This document shows, one piece after another, positions 1 through 8,196 of a DNA stretch of 64,000 bases. Each line of letters begins with the position of its first letter. Position 1 is the first letter of the stretch. The notes below the pieces were generated by a model that was not told where the DNA came from, did not search any database, and saw only the letters and a list, made by a program, of their open reading frames with translations. The translations under genes were made by a program, and so were the position numbers. The stretch lies in assembly GCA_035552155.1 (NCBI GenBank), contig DASZLX010000006.1, positions 1 through 64,000 of the forward strand, written 5' to 3'. The DNA comes from DASXHY01 sp035552155 (GTDB lineage Bacteria > Verrucomicrobiota > Verrucomicrobiia > Limisphaerales > DASXHY01).

Positions 1-755
1 GGCTCCAGACGGCAACATTCGATCTGCGGAATGAATTCAGAGGAAAAGCAACGAACGGGCTTCGGATGAAAGGCGCACCGGACATTTGGTTGCTCAACTC
101 CAAAACCGCAAGCCAGTATTGCAGCAATTGGGTTCCGAGCATGGTCAATCCAACCATTGATGGGCCGCAAAAATGCCGCAGCCTTTAGTTCCGTCGAGAC
201 ATAATCGTCGCCGACCGGTCCGCCAGTCTGCGGATTGATATTTTGTGTCAGCGTGGTCTCGCCGGTCAACAGCAGTTCTATATGGCGCTTTTCAAAACAA
301 AGATAGGAGGCCATCCAATGAAAAGTTCCAACCACGAGAATCGCCGGATGCGGCAAATCTGCACATTGTCGTGTCTTGCTAATACATTCGCGGAAAATCG
401 CTCCAGATAAGCCACCAAATCCCGAAAAGCTGAATCCGCTGGTCGTTGACGGGAGATGAGACAATCCGGTGTACTCAGTTGCCTTGCCGATAGAAATGCA
501 CGTCACTTCAGCAAAGAATTTCTTTCCAGCTTGAGCACACCGGAAATCAGGCGATTTTCGCGAGCCATCCAGAAGTTCATTTGGTTCCACGCTATTGCCA
601 TTTTGCAGAAGCAGCCGCCGCGCTGCCGATTCGCATAAGGCCGCTTGCTGGTCATTTGCCAAGAGCTTTTCCCAATTCATCAGATGTTGCGGATCAAATC
701 TCTCCAACCATTTGCGGTGCTCATGCAGCAAAGTGGCGTCCGGGATAAATGTCAT
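1..755 (-). CDS. Unrecognised protein, 3' end beyond the window; possible PD-(D/E)xK-like nuclease
   Basis: The minus strand is open from an ATG at 755 (MTFIPDATLLHEHRKW...) to the left edge of the window, 251 codons with no stop; in-frame stops lie upstream of the start. It begins 91 bases after the stop of the 284-residue gene and is probably co-transcribed with it. I do not recognise the family. Near residue 65-85 there is a segment SPDF...GKKFFAEVTCIS; an Asp followed about 13 residues later by a beta-strand with E-x-T is the sort of pattern seen in PD-(D/E)xK nucleases, but the canonical Lys is absent, so this is a weak hint only. No signal peptide or membrane segment is visible. The location on an integrase-bearing element suggests cargo. 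The C-terminus is missing from the window, so length and domain order are unknown. Confidence 0.7.
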   Translation of the reverse strand, partial: MTFIPDATLLHEHRKWLERFDPQHLMNWEKLLANDQQAALCESAARRLLLQNGNSVEPNELLDGSRKSPDFRCAQAGKKFFAEVTCISIGKATEYTGLSHLPSTTSGFSFSGFGGLSGAIFRECISKTRQCADLPHPAILVVGTFHWMASYLCFEKRHIELLLTGETTLTQNINPQTGGPVGDDYVSTELKAAAFLRPINGWIDHARNPIAAILACGFGVEQPNVRCAFHPKPVRCFSSEFIPQIECCRLE

Positions 756-846
756 TAGAATGAATCTTATCGCTCCGCCAGTAATCCGCAATCGCAGTTC
801 AAAAATCCCAATTGTGTAGCCTTACCAACCGGCCAAAGCTATCGAG

Positions 847-1701
847 TCAGAGCTTTCGACTTGCCGCCTGACTGGGCGATGATGGATCAAATTCAGATGA
901 CCAGCCAACCAGTCTGGAACGAGCTTCCGACCAGGCGCTGGCATTCTGAAATTGCCGCCCCAAGAACTTCTCCGCCCCGATGTGTGCATAGGCTTTCACT
1001 CGATTGCCTCGATAATGTTGGAGTAATCGCCAAGCTGCTAAAGCTTTCAATTTTGTTTTGGCTTGTCGAATCGGATCACCGGCTCCGCCTTTTTTCTTTG
1101 CTGGCGAAATCGGCTCATCCACGCGAGGCCGGTCATCGTCGCCTTTTGGCCGGTTCTGGAGGAGCCAGTCTCGAAAGAAGCCCACGAGTTCCTCATCACG
1201 ACGATTCCAGCTTATAGATAACGGGCAAACCTCAACTTGATCTTCTCCTCCAATCCAGAGGTGCCGCCTCGGCAGCGTGCGGACAATTTCATATAAATCA
1301 TCCCAATTCTGATAAAAATAGCTTCCCCAATCGATGTCGAGCCATTCCCATGACATCGGTTTGGGTGTTTCGATAAGTGCCCAATTCTCCCTTCTGCGTT
1401 TCTCAAGATATGAAGGCCAAGCCGCTTTGACCCATTTGCCTTTTGGCTCGCGCCCAAGTCTTTGAAGCATCTGAGGAATCGTTTCGTCTCGGTTACATAA
1501 AAAACGAGATGACCGCCACTCAGCGGCAGTAGGTTCATACTTTAGTTCATTTGGAAATTTACCGCTGTTTTTAATTTGAACCCGTTCGCGGTGCAACTCC
1601 CAATGAAGGCATTCGCTTACCTCTGCCGATGGGCAACGGGAAAAGTTCCAATCCGTATCGTTCAATTGTGTTCGCCATACGCTTTCAAAAGTGTGTTTCA
1701 T
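847..1701 (-). CDS. Uncharacterised protein (284 aa) of the integrated element
   Basis: A complete frame, rich in Trp and Arg, with no signal peptide or membrane helix. I do not recognise a named domain. The N-terminal half has CPSAEVSECLHWELHRE and repeated WEW/WDDLY aromatic clusters. The C-terminal 70 residues (AKTKLKALAAWRLLQHY...ASAWSEARSRL) are basic and predicted helical, which could fit a nucleic-acid-binding segment; this is inference. From memory, similar 'KALxAxRLL' C-termini occur in hypothetical proteins of planctomycete and verrucomicrobial mobile DNA. It lies between the integrase and the truncated gene at the left edge, all on the minus strand, so it is best read as cargo of the integrative element. 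The start ATG at 1701 follows an AT-rich stretch that could hold the promoter. Confidence 0.7.
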   Translation of the reverse strand: MKHTFESVWRTQLNDTDWNFSRCPSAEVSECLHWELHRERVQIKNSGKFPNELKYEPTAAEWRSSRFLCNRDETIPQMLQRLGREPKGKWVKAAWPSYLEKRRRENWALIETPKPMSWEWLDIDWGSYFYQNWDDLYEIVRTLPRRHLWIGGEDQVEVCPLSISWNRRDEELVGFFRDWLLQNRPKGDDDRPRVDEPISPAKKKGGAGDPIRQAKTKLKALAAWRLLQHYRGNRVKAYAHIGAEKFLGRQFQNASAWSEARSRLVGWSSEFDPSSPSQAASRKL

Positions 1702-2081
1702 AACGGCAGTTACATTATCACGCGAAATACAGATTGATTCAGTTCTAGCAAAAATTGGTAAAGCCGAACTCAGATCAATAGGCCGCTACCCGCGTGGCGG
1801 TCTTACAAGCTTGCAATTTGCTTTGCGAGGCATTCGCCCTGTTCCTATGACAGCGCGATGAGAACCCGTTCGATTGTGGGGCGTCGTCGGTTCGCGTCAA
1901 GGATACTACGGGTCGCTCGCTTAGGCGTTCGCGCTTCCGTTCCTCCTTTGACCCGCCCGCCGCCGCCGGGGGTTTTGCCTTTAGGTTTTCATCGCGGGAA
2001 TCTTTCGCTGTTCAATTTCGAGTATCCTTCGATGCGAAAGAAGTGACTTGTTTCGGCAAACCGAACGGCAGGCGACCAAAA
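1702..2081. other. Intergenic region inside the integrated element
   Basis: About 380 bases between the cargo gene start and the integrase stop. The part next to 1701 is AT-rich and probably holds the promoter of the minus-strand cargo gene. The rest (1780-2045) is GC-rich, with a short plus-strand frame at 1858-2046 that looks random (Arg/Pro-rich, no ribosome site). I see no RNA gene, terminator with T-tract or insertion sequence. Confidence 0.4.
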
Positions 2082-3539
2082 TCAAGCCCTCCTTTTCATC
2101 CCGCCCACCTTTTGCCTGCCCCCCTCAAACTGAGATTTGCGGTCACATACGGCTTGATCGCCGTCATCCGCAAACAAGTTTCCGACTGGAAGTGCTGCGC
2201 GTTGACGAGGGTCCGTGTAATGGTTGGCAGTTATTTGAATCGTTGAATGTCGGAGTTGCGCGCTTCCAGCGAAGATTCCGTTCTGCTTCACGATGGCGTC
2301 TCCAAAGAGTTTTCGCAATTCGTGAACCTTCTTCCTGGCGTTGATCCCATTGCTCTCCAGCCACTCAGTTAGAGTCTTCCAGTGCGGTTCACAGCGATAA
2401 CGGCGATACGTCGTCTCCTTCCATTCTAATGTGGACTTAACCACGAAGCCATCCTGCCCTGGCTCTTTGAAACTCAGCAACGTTTTCATTAATGACGGAT
2501 CAACATAAACGGTACCGCCTGAACCATGCTTCGGCTCAATGTACTGGTTCGCTTCGATTCGGATTGAATTGTCTTCGGCGTTCAATTGCGACCACAAACA
2601 AACATCCGCCTCGCCTCTGCGAAGGCCAGCACAAAGGCAAAGGAGAAACAATTTATACGCCTCGGAGTGTTCGCTACGCAGCTCCTCACGTGCTTTGGTT
2701 ACAAGTCCCTCATAGGTCACACCAGCCGGCGATTGGAATTTCATCGAGCCTTGCCGCTCAAATTCCAAGGTTTCAAACCAATACGCTTCTCGTTCTCCAC
2801 GCTGGGCATCCGGCACTTTGAATTTTGGAACTTTTATGCGGAAATTCGGTTTGCAGATGATCGCCTCGCTGAAAAGGCTTCTTGCGTTCCGCAACCAACT
2901 GTTGAACGACCGGTTAACTTCGAGCTTGCGCCGCGGATCGCTTCCAGCCCGTTGGAGGCGGGCAATCTTCCAGTCGGCGACGGCAGCAGGCGTCAGAGCC
3001 GAGAGCGGAGTGGCGTCAACCTGCCCACGCCAGGCGGTTACACCGCCCTTGCGGTAATCGAAACGTGAAGCATCGGATTTGACTCCGCGGACGTAAGCGG
3101 CGAGCTGTCGCAAACATGAGGCGTAATAGCGAAATGTCTTGGGCTTGAGATTCCCCGTTCTCTCCACCTCAGCAAGGAATTCGCCGACCGTCGCGGAATC
3201 ACTGCTCGTTTGGACTTGCTGCATTGGCTGCGGCGCGAGTTCGTTGATGGTGGAAGACCAGCCTTTTGCCAAAATAGATAGGTATATGTCGCGTGCCTTA
3301 ACCGCGGCTTCCTCTTTATTCGCGGATTCCAAATCGAAGCTTTTTCGGATTCCTTTGAAGTGAATCCGAACTGACCATTCAGCGACCTCGAATGTCTTGC
3401 CGTCGTGTGTGTACGTTCGATGTTCGAGCCTGGTTTTCCAATAATTGGCATGGGTCTTAGGATACAACCGTTTGGTTGTGATCTCTGTTGTTGCGACATT
3501 CGTGCCATTTGACTCGTCAGCGGTACTTCCAGAACTCAT
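2082..3539 (-). CDS. Tyrosine recombinase / integrase
   Basis: This 485-residue site-specific recombinase would integrate and excise the element whose right end is marked by the tRNA fragment at 3780-3826. The catalytic set is complete: Arg307/308 in CAGLRRGE, H406-x-x-R409 in HELRK, His431 in LRHST and the nucleophilic Tyr441 in NHYTD. The N-terminal 100 residues form a beta-rich arm-binding-like region (FEVAEWSVRIHFKG). A SAM-like core-binding domain follows at about 115-225 (VGEFLAEVERTGNLKPKTFRYYASCLRQL). The acidic/Gly-rich C-terminal tail after Tyr441 is about 45 residues. The start ATG at 3539 is 240 bases from the tRNA fragment, the usual integrase-next-to-att arrangement. The family is P4-like or general phage integrase; I am confident of the class but not of a subfamily. 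Confidence 0.93.
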   Translation of the reverse strand: MSSGSTADESNGTNVATTEITTKRLYPKTHANYWKTRLEHRTYTHDGKTFEVAEWSVRIHFKGIRKSFDLESANKEEAAVKARDIYLSILAKGWSSTINELAPQPMQQVQTSSDSATVGEFLAEVERTGNLKPKTFRYYASCLRQLAAYVRGVKSDASRFDYRKGGVTAWRGQVDATPLSALTPAAVADWKIARLQRAGSDPRRKLEVNRSFNSWLRNARSLFSEAIICKPNFRIKVPKFKVPDAQRGEREAYWFETLEFERQGSMKFQSPAGVTYEGLVTKAREELRSEHSEAYKLFLLCLCAGLRRGEADVCLWSQLNAEDNSIRIEANQYIEPKHGSGGTVYVDPSLMKTLLSFKEPGQDGFVVKSTLEWKETTYRRYRCEPHWKTLTEWLESNGINARKKVHELRKLFGDAIVKQNGIFAGSAQLRHSTIQITANHYTDPRQRAALPVGNLFADDGDQAVCDRKSQFEGGRQKVGGMKRRA

Positions 3540-3779
3540 GGCCTGATACCATCAGAAATCTGGGCTGCGCTGGTGTATCAGTTACACATAATATGCGCGA
3601 ATCCTCGCGGGCGCGTTCAAAGCCGGGACTCGCTTGGCCAAATCTTGGCCAATCTTCCGGTTTTGGATGGTCGCATTGAGTTGCAAGGAGTTTCAGATTT
3701 CATTTGAAACCCATTAGAAATACGGGTCTTTTACGACGCAGTGCGACCCGCTGCTACTGGGGAAGACCCTTTACTGTTG
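3540..3779. other. Integrase upstream / presumed attP-arm region
   Basis: Non-coding stretch between the integrase start and the tRNA fragment. It should contain the integrase promoter on the minus strand and arm-type recombinase sites. Two short near-repeats (CTTGGCCAAATCTTGGCC at 3632-3649) are visible. The 5' half of a tRNA is not present here: no GCACCCA acceptor strand or D-arm can be paired with the downstream fragment. Confidence 0.4.
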
Positions 3780-3826
3780 GACTACGGATCAGAAGGTTGA
3801 AGGTTCAACTCCTTCTGGGTGCACCA
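3780..3826 (+). other. 3' fragment of tRNA-Arg(ACG): attachment-site (att) remnant
   Basis: The sequence carries the 3' part of a tRNA-Arg: anticodon loop CTACGGA at 3782-3788 (anticodon ACG), T-stem GAAGG (3799-3803) pairing CCTTC (3811-3815) around loop TTCAACT, acceptor 3' strand TGGGTGC, discriminator A and encoded CCA ending at 3826. The 5' half needed to complete the cloverleaf is missing. A 3' tRNA fragment that starts at the anticodon loop beside a tyrosine integrase is the classic footprint of integration into a tRNA gene. The intact tRNA should then lie at the other end of the element, left of this window. I infer that DNA right of 3826 is the original chromosome. Confidence 0.8.
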
Positions 3827-4069
3827 CTTTTGTTGAACAGTTTACGATCAAACTGGCTTTCGCAAGATTCGCTTCTTGGACTTTTTTTGGGTTCTCGAAT
3901 CCCCTTTTGCCATTTTACGCGCCGTCTCGGGCAGCCAGCTTTATCTTAACAGATCGAACCTTGAGCAACCAATTCTAGTGATACCCAGTCCTAGCCGTCA
4001 GACTCGGCAAATGCGCTGCGGACTAAAGCAGTCAAGACTGTTGCAGGAACGTGGAGATTCCGTTAGACA
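3827..4069. other. Intergenic region downstream of the att remnant
   Basis: About 240 bases with no convincing gene; short frames here lack ribosome sites and recognisable composition. It presumably holds the promoter of the DoxX-like gene. Confidence 0.3.
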
Positions 4070-4459
4070 GTGATGATGTTCCATTTCCCACCCGAACGGC
4101 TTCGCCTGACAGCCCAGGTTGGAATCGGGGCGGTTTGGATTTTTCACGGGCTATACAGCAAGATTCTTAATGGAATTCCGCGTCATCGTTTGATTGTTGG
4201 AAAAATCCTCGGAGCCGAGCGGGCGGGAATGATGACGAAGATCATTGGCTTGCTGGAATTGCTCCTGGGAGCCTGGGCCATTGTCGGCTGGCATCCGGTG
4301 TGGTGCGCTTCCACGCAAACGGCGACGATTATTGCGATGAACTCGTTGGAAATCTTTCTAGCCCGTGAGTTCCTCATATCGGCCATCGGTATGGCGGTCC
4401 TGAATTTGTTTTTTCTGGCTCTGGTTTGGTGGTGGGCCACCTTTGCCTGGCGGATCTAA
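4070..4459 (+). CDS. DoxX-like small membrane protein
   Basis: A 127-129 residue integral membrane protein with four hydrophobic segments (about 13-30, 57-80, 84-100 and 105-125). The N-terminal ...AVWIFHGLYSKIL resembles the WLxxGLxPKLL signature of DoxX_3-type proteins. The biochemical role of these proteins is poorly defined. The start is ambiguous between GTG 4070, ATG 4073 and ATG 4076; a GGAG at 4053-4056 sits 13-19 bases upstream, so an ATG is most likely. It is the first chromosomal gene after the att remnant and converges with the membrane protein gene ending at 4465, leaving only 5 bases between stops. Confidence 0.75.
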   Translation: MMMFHFPPERLRLTAQVGIGAVWIFHGLYSKILNGIPRHRLIVGKILGAERAGMMTKIIGLLELLLGAWAIVGWHPVWCASTQTATIIAMNSLEIFLAREFLISAIGMAVLNLFFLALVWWWATFAWRI

Positions 4460-4464
4460 ACCGG

Positions 4465-4893
4465 TTACCGAATCCACGCGGCCTGGCGCGCGCCGCAGAG
4501 GATGAACAGGGCGGCCAGGAAAATCCAAATTGCTGTGAAGATGAAATGGATTCTGGTTTCAAATCTTTTTCCGAGCCAGAGAGTTCGCGGAAAGACAAAC
4601 CACTGGACATAAAGCCGCACGGTCCAAAACGCGGCCCAAGTCCAGGCCAGCCATCCGCCCGCGCGAGTTCTTTCAAGAAAGACCTGGGGATCGGCGAGGC
4701 ACGGCAAAGCCATCAGGACAAGGATCAGGCAAATAAAAAATGCGTGGACCCGGAAAATGGCGGCGTTGACCGGGCTCAACAGCAGGCATTCCTCGCACCA
4801 CTTTAGCCTCCGGCCAATTGGCCCGTGCATGGCCGCCAGCAGCAGCAGCAGGACACCGGCAATTCGCAGCGCGATGGCGAGTGTCGAGTTCAT
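4465..4893 (-). CDS. Hypothetical four-helix membrane protein, last gene of the DUF2071 operon
   Basis: 142 residues with hydrophobic segments at about 5-22, 45-65, 82-100 and 118-135, and a single charged loop. I do not recognise a named family. Its ATG at 4893 overlaps the stop of the methyltransferase gene (ATGA), so the two are translationally coupled. Residues W32-C-x-x-C36 (KWCEEC) lie between helices 1 and 2. It is probably an inner-membrane partner of the two genes upstream, but nothing in the sequence shows a reaction. Confidence 0.7.
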   Translation of the reverse strand: MNSTLAIALRIAGVLLLLLAAMHGPIGRRLKWCEECLLLSPVNAAIFRVHAFFICLILVLMALPCLADPQVFLERTRAGGWLAWTWAAFWTVRLYVQWFVFPRTLWLGKRFETRIHFIFTAIWIFLAALFILCGARQAAWIR

Positions 4894-5642
4894 TGTGCAG
4901 CCAATACGAAGACCTGGACAAACGGTGTCACGCTACAATGTTCAATGGATTGTAATCCGGCGCGCTCCCAGCACCGCCTCCAGCTCGCGCGAGAATGGAA
5001 ATGCAGAAATCCCGGTCCGAAGGCAAGGAAGTTCGCCGCGTCGCGCAGATGTTCGACCAGCACCACGCGCCCGCCTTTGCGCAGGCAGCGGTGGGCCTCG
5101 GCAAACCACGCGGTTCGCTCGCTTTCGGTTCTCAATTCATGGATGGCAAACAGGGCGAAAATAACATCGGCGAAGTCATCGGCCAGCGGCCACGCGTCGT
5201 GATGGCACGCCAGCGTGCCGGCGGTTGGCGGAAACAATGCGCGAGCCCGGTGGATGGATGGTTCGGTCATTCGCTCCGCGTCATAGTGGTCAAGAATACT
5301 CCATTGCGCATGGTTGAATTTTTCCCGCAATTCCGCCGAAGTTTCATCGAACCCGGAATGGCAAAAGATGGCCTGACGCACGACCGCGCCGTGGACCGCG
5401 CGGTCAAGCCATGACCAGCGATACAAATCTGAACGGTCATAAACCAGGTGGGATACGCCCAGGGAGAAAAAGATAAAGTACGCCGCGGACGCAACGGTTA
5501 TTGCGCAAAGGATTTTCAGAAGCCCGGCGGAAAGAAAAATACCAACTCCTGCTGCAATCAAGACGGCCAGGGCGGCGGCGTAAAGCGGCCAATTAAATCG
5601 CGCGATGGTGAGCATTCCCTGGAAATTTCCGCGCGTCTTCAT
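4890..5642 (-). CDS. Membrane-anchored SAM-dependent methyltransferase-like protein
   Basis: 250 residues. Two to three hydrophobic segments at about 18-62 (LYAAALAVLIAAGVGIFLSAG...) precede a soluble class I methyltransferase-like half. The region ADDFADVIFALFAIHELRTESERTAWFAEAHRCLRKGGRVVLVEHLRD matches the motif IV / post-motif layout of small-molecule methyltransferases ('...LRPGGRVVLVE'). The first SAM-binding Gly-rich motif is not obvious, so substrate and even activity are open. The start at ATG 5642 is chosen because it overlaps the DUF2071 stop (ATGA); a longer frame to 5897 merely shadows that gene. Middle gene of a three-gene operon with ATGA overlaps on both sides. Confidence 0.8.
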   Translation of the reverse strand: MKTRGNFQGMLTIARFNWPLYAAALAVLIAAGVGIFLSAGLLKILCAITVASAAYFIFFSLGVSHLVYDRSDLYRWSWLDRAVHGAVVRQAIFCHSGFDETSAELREKFNHAQWSILDHYDAERMTEPSIHRARALFPPTAGTLACHHDAWPLADDFADVIFALFAIHELRTESERTAWFAEAHRCLRKGGRVVLVEHLRDAANFLAFGPGFLHFHSRASWRRCWERAGLQSIEHCSVTPFVQVFVLAAQ

Positions 5643-6403
5643 GCGGCTCTTTCCGGGGAAACAATTCGTCCCTTTTCCCAGCGGTAGTTGACGCCTTCCA
5701 CGGAAAAAGCATTGGCCAGTACGGGCTTGGTGCCGCGAAAAGTTTCTTCCTGGAAAAGACCGACCTCCCACTTCGTGACGGGAATCGGGCGCGGCGTCCA
5801 ATCCTCGCGGCTGCCATCGATCACAACGAAGCGGCCGTCCGAACGCGGGCTGAACGTGAAGGGCATCGGCCCGGCAAAAAGCCTCGCCGTGTGCCAATCG
5901 GGAAACGGGGATCCAGGCGGCAGGGGGATTTCTTCGCCCGGCCGTCCGAATGTGAATGCGGCGGTGCGAGTGCCGTCGGGAAGAGAGGTTTCCAAGGTTG
6001 TTTCGGAACCGGACTCCGTCAGCCGCACATTCACATGGCGATAGTTGTAGGCGGTCAGCAGGTTGCCGGCCCAGACCATTCGTTTTTTGTCGGTTTCACT
6101 GCGAATGATTTTGAGACCGCGCAATCTGCGCCCCGATTCTTCCCGGAGTCGCGTGAACACACGATAGCCGGCGAGCAAAAAATCCTGGCCGAGGAATTCG
6201 GGAAATCCAGCCGGACGCAATTTCTTCGTCCAAACCATGGCCACGGTCAGGAAACCAAGGCCTTCATACGTGTCGATTTCCAATCCCTCGGGCACGAAAC
6301 AACGAAGGGTGGTTTCGGGAAAGGCAAACGACACGGCGACTACTCGCTCAAAGCGCGCGACGACCGGAAAGGGGTGGCATCTCAAATCGAGAAGGCGATT
6401 CAT
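5639..6403 (-). CDS. DUF2071 (YqjF-like) protein
   Basis: 254 residues matching the DUF2071/YqjF family: VSFAFPETTLRCFVPEGLEIDTYEGLGFLTVAMVWTKKLRPAGFP near the N-terminus and FLLAGYRVFTRL with the beta-rich C-terminal half are family-typical (acetoacetate-decarboxylase-like fold). No signal peptide; function unknown. First gene of a tightly overlapping operon with the membrane methyltransferase and a small membrane protein. The start ATG 6403 gives the expected family N-terminus. The upstream 6404-6788 region is shared with the divergent GH5-like gene. Confidence 0.8.
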   Translation of the reverse strand: MNRLLDLRCHPFPVVARFERVVAVSFAFPETTLRCFVPEGLEIDTYEGLGFLTVAMVWTKKLRPAGFPEFLGQDFLLAGYRVFTRLREESGRRLRGLKIIRSETDKKRMVWAGNLLTAYNYRHVNVRLTESGSETTLETSLPDGTRTAAFTFGRPGEEIPLPPGSPFPDWHTARLFAGPMPFTFSPRSDGRFVVIDGSREDWTPRPIPVTKWEVGLFQEETFRGTKPVLANAFSVEGVNYRWEKGRIVSPERAA

Positions 6404-6788
6404 GAACTTGGTCCCGAGTTAGGGCGAACCCGGCAACATCGGCGCTCCGCCTCGACTCTAGAAAGCTGCGCGAATGGAACACCATTTGCCGATGCCGGGC
6501 AAAAGAATTATTCCCAAACGGGTATCCTCACCTTCGGATTTCGGAAAATCTCTGGCATGAAGATGTGACACTACTCAGCGCCGGATTCATGCCGGGAGGT
6601 GGTGAAACGACTCAGAGCGGCGAGCGGTTGGAGGATTAAAACTTTGCGCAAACGGGCTGGGTGAGGCCATTTTATGCCCCATGACCGGCGGCGGGAAAAT
6701 GATAAAATGCGACCGATGGCGCTTCCCATATAATTCAGTGGATTCACGCGGGAAGCATCCGGTGTCGCGGCGGTGCTAGTTTAATGTC
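6404..6788. other. Divergent intergenic region between DUF2071 and GH5-like genes
   Basis: 385 bases without a credible gene. The right part holds copy 1 of regulatory motif A (6665-6686) followed 16 bases later by TAAAAT, a plausible -10 box for the GH5-like gene. The left part should contain the DUF2071 promoter on the minus strand; I see no RNA gene there. Confidence 0.5.
6665..6686 (+). promoter_or_regulatory. Regulatory motif A, copy 1 (GH5-like gene)
   Basis: Reads GGCCATTTTATG, CC, CCATGACC. It matches the other four copies at 19-20 of 22 positions and points toward the gene starting at 6789. Its ATGACC end works as a -35-like hexamer with TAAAAT 16 bases downstream. Confidence 0.65.
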
Positions 6789-7973
6789 ATGAAATACTAT
6801 TTTTCTTTGTTAACCGTGGGGTTCGTTTTGTTGTTTTGCGAGCGCCCACTTGCGGCCGACGTTGCCACGGCGGCCCCGCCGCAGCGGTGGACCGTGGAGC
6901 ACGCGCAGGCGTGGTATCATTCCCAACCCTGGCTGGTGGGGGCGAATTTCGTTCCCAGCACGGCCATCAATCAATTGGAAATGTGGCAGGCCGATACTTT
7001 CGATCCGGCCACGATTGATCGTGAATTGGGTTACGCGCAGGGCATCGGGATGAACACGATGCGCGTCTTCCTTCACGACCTGGCGTGGCGCGAGGATCCG
7101 CAGGGATTTTATTCCCGGGTGGACAAATACCTCGAGATCGCCAATCGGCACGGCATCAAAACCTTGTTTGTCATTTTCGACGCGGTGTGGGACCCGAATC
7201 CGCATGCGGGCAAGCAACCGGCGCCGGTGCCGGGCCGGCATAATTCCGGCTGGGTGCAATCGCCGGGGCGAGCTTATCTCGAATCACCGGAAAAGCAGGA
7301 TGAGTTGAAGCCTTACGTTGTGGGAGTGCTGACCCGTTATAAAAATGATCGGCGCGTCCTGGGATGGGATTTGTTCAACGAGCCGGACAACCCGAACCGC
7401 CAGGCGTACGGCAGCGATGGCACACACGCTGAACTTGACGAGGCGGCCAAGACGAAGTTCGCGACGCAACTGTTGGAAAAAACCTTCGCCTGGGCGCGCG
7501 AGGTGCAACCTTCCCAACCAATCACTTCGGGCGTGTGGCTCGGTGATTATTTGACGAATCCAACGCCTATTCAACGCCTGCAACTCGACGAGTCCGATGT
7601 CATCACGTTTCACAACTATGACGCGCCTGCCGAATTGGAGAAACGCATCGAGGGTCTGGAAAAATTGGGGCGTCCCGTTTTGTGCACCGAATATATGGCG
7701 CGGGGAAATCATTCCACTTTCACGGACAACCTGCCGGTCTTGAAAAAATACGACGTGGGGGCGTGGAGTTGGGGTTTGGTGAACGGAAAGTCCAACACGA
7801 TCTATCCGTGGGATTCCTGGGTGAAGCAATACACCAGCGAGCCGCCGGTTTGGTTTCATGATGTTTTCCGCCCCGACGGCACGCCGTTTTCCGCCACCGA
7901 AGCGAATCTCATCCGCAAACTTACCGGGCGTGGGAAGATGGCGCAGAATGTCCCGGCGGTTAGTCTGAAATAA
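6789..7973 (+). CDS. Secreted GH5-like (clan GH-A) glycoside hydrolase
   Basis: 394 residues with a signal peptide (1-23, cleavage near LAA-DV) and a (beta/alpha)8 barrel of the cellulase superfamily. The acid/base is Glu198 in GWDLFNEPDNPN and the nucleophile is Glu301 in PVLCTEYMARG; the strand-1 segment is WLVGANFVPSTAINQLEMW. This N-terminal layout is often annotated '1,4-beta-xylanase' in verrucomicrobial and Bacteroidetes genomes, but substrate cannot be read from sequence. No carbohydrate-binding module is attached. Motif A stands 102 bases upstream, so it is probably co-regulated with the GH43-like, LamG, pseudopilin/GH93-like and beta-helix genes. A hairpin at 7991-8011 follows the stop. 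Confidence 0.85.
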   Translation: MKYYFSLLTVGFVLLFCERPLAADVATAAPPQRWTVEHAQAWYHSQPWLVGANFVPSTAINQLEMWQADTFDPATIDRELGYAQGIGMNTMRVFLHDLAWREDPQGFYSRVDKYLEIANRHGIKTLFVIFDAVWDPNPHAGKQPAPVPGRHNSGWVQSPGRAYLESPEKQDELKPYVVGVLTRYKNDRRVLGWDLFNEPDNPNRQAYGSDGTHAELDEAAKTKFATQLLEKTFAWAREVQPSQPITSGVWLGDYLTNPTPIQRLQLDESDVITFHNYDAPAELEKRIEGLEKLGRPVLCTEYMARGNHSTFTDNLPVLKKYDVGAWSWGLVNGKSNTIYPWDSWVKQYTSEPPVWFHDVFRPDGTPFSATEANLIRKLTGRGKMAQNVPAVSLK

Positions 7974-7990
7974 CTCCTTTCAGTAGGTAA

Positions 7991-8111
7991 GGACAGCGCG
8001 CTGCGCTGTCCGCGCCGCGTCCAGCGGCGCAAGGTTGGGCGTCATTCGTGCGATGGGCTCGCTGATTCCGCCCGCTACTACGCGGGCGGGGACGCCGCCG
8101 CGCAGCGTCCC
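7991..8111. repeat. Cluster of hairpin-forming palindromes (REP-like)
   Basis: Three consecutive hairpins separate convergent genes: GGACAGCGC-GCT-GCGCTGTCC (7991-8011), CCCGC-N6-GCGGG (8071-8086) and GGGACGC-N9-GCGTCCC (8089-8111). The first may terminate the GH5-like transcript, although no T-tract follows. The block resembles dispersed intergenic repeats; a genome-wide copy count would be needed to call it a REP family. Confidence 0.45.
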
Positions 8112-8196
8112 TACCAATGCTTGCGGGATCAACCGCTGTGCTGGGATCGAGAGTTCTTCATTTAAACTGCGCTATTAAAGCGCCGTCCCCGATCGT

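Noticed and set aside
1858..2046. Small plus-strand gene in the integrase-cargo gap
   Set aside because: 62 codons of Arg/Pro-rich random-looking sequence without ribosome site or family resemblance.
3743..3826. A complete tRNA-Arg gene
   Set aside because: Only the anticodon loop, T-arm, acceptor 3' strand and CCA can be folded; no GCACCCA 5' strand or D-arm exists upstream, and the nearest GCGACCC would give an 84-base molecule with mismatched stems.
5643..5897. Longer methyltransferase frame to 5897
   Set aside because: It lies entirely inside the DUF2071 gene on the same strand; ATG 5642 gives an ATGA overlap and a normal membrane N-terminus.
7991..8111. Insertion sequence or CRISPR remnant
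   Set aside because: Only hairpins are present: no transposase fragment, no regularly spaced identical repeats. No CRISPR array was seen anywhere in the window.
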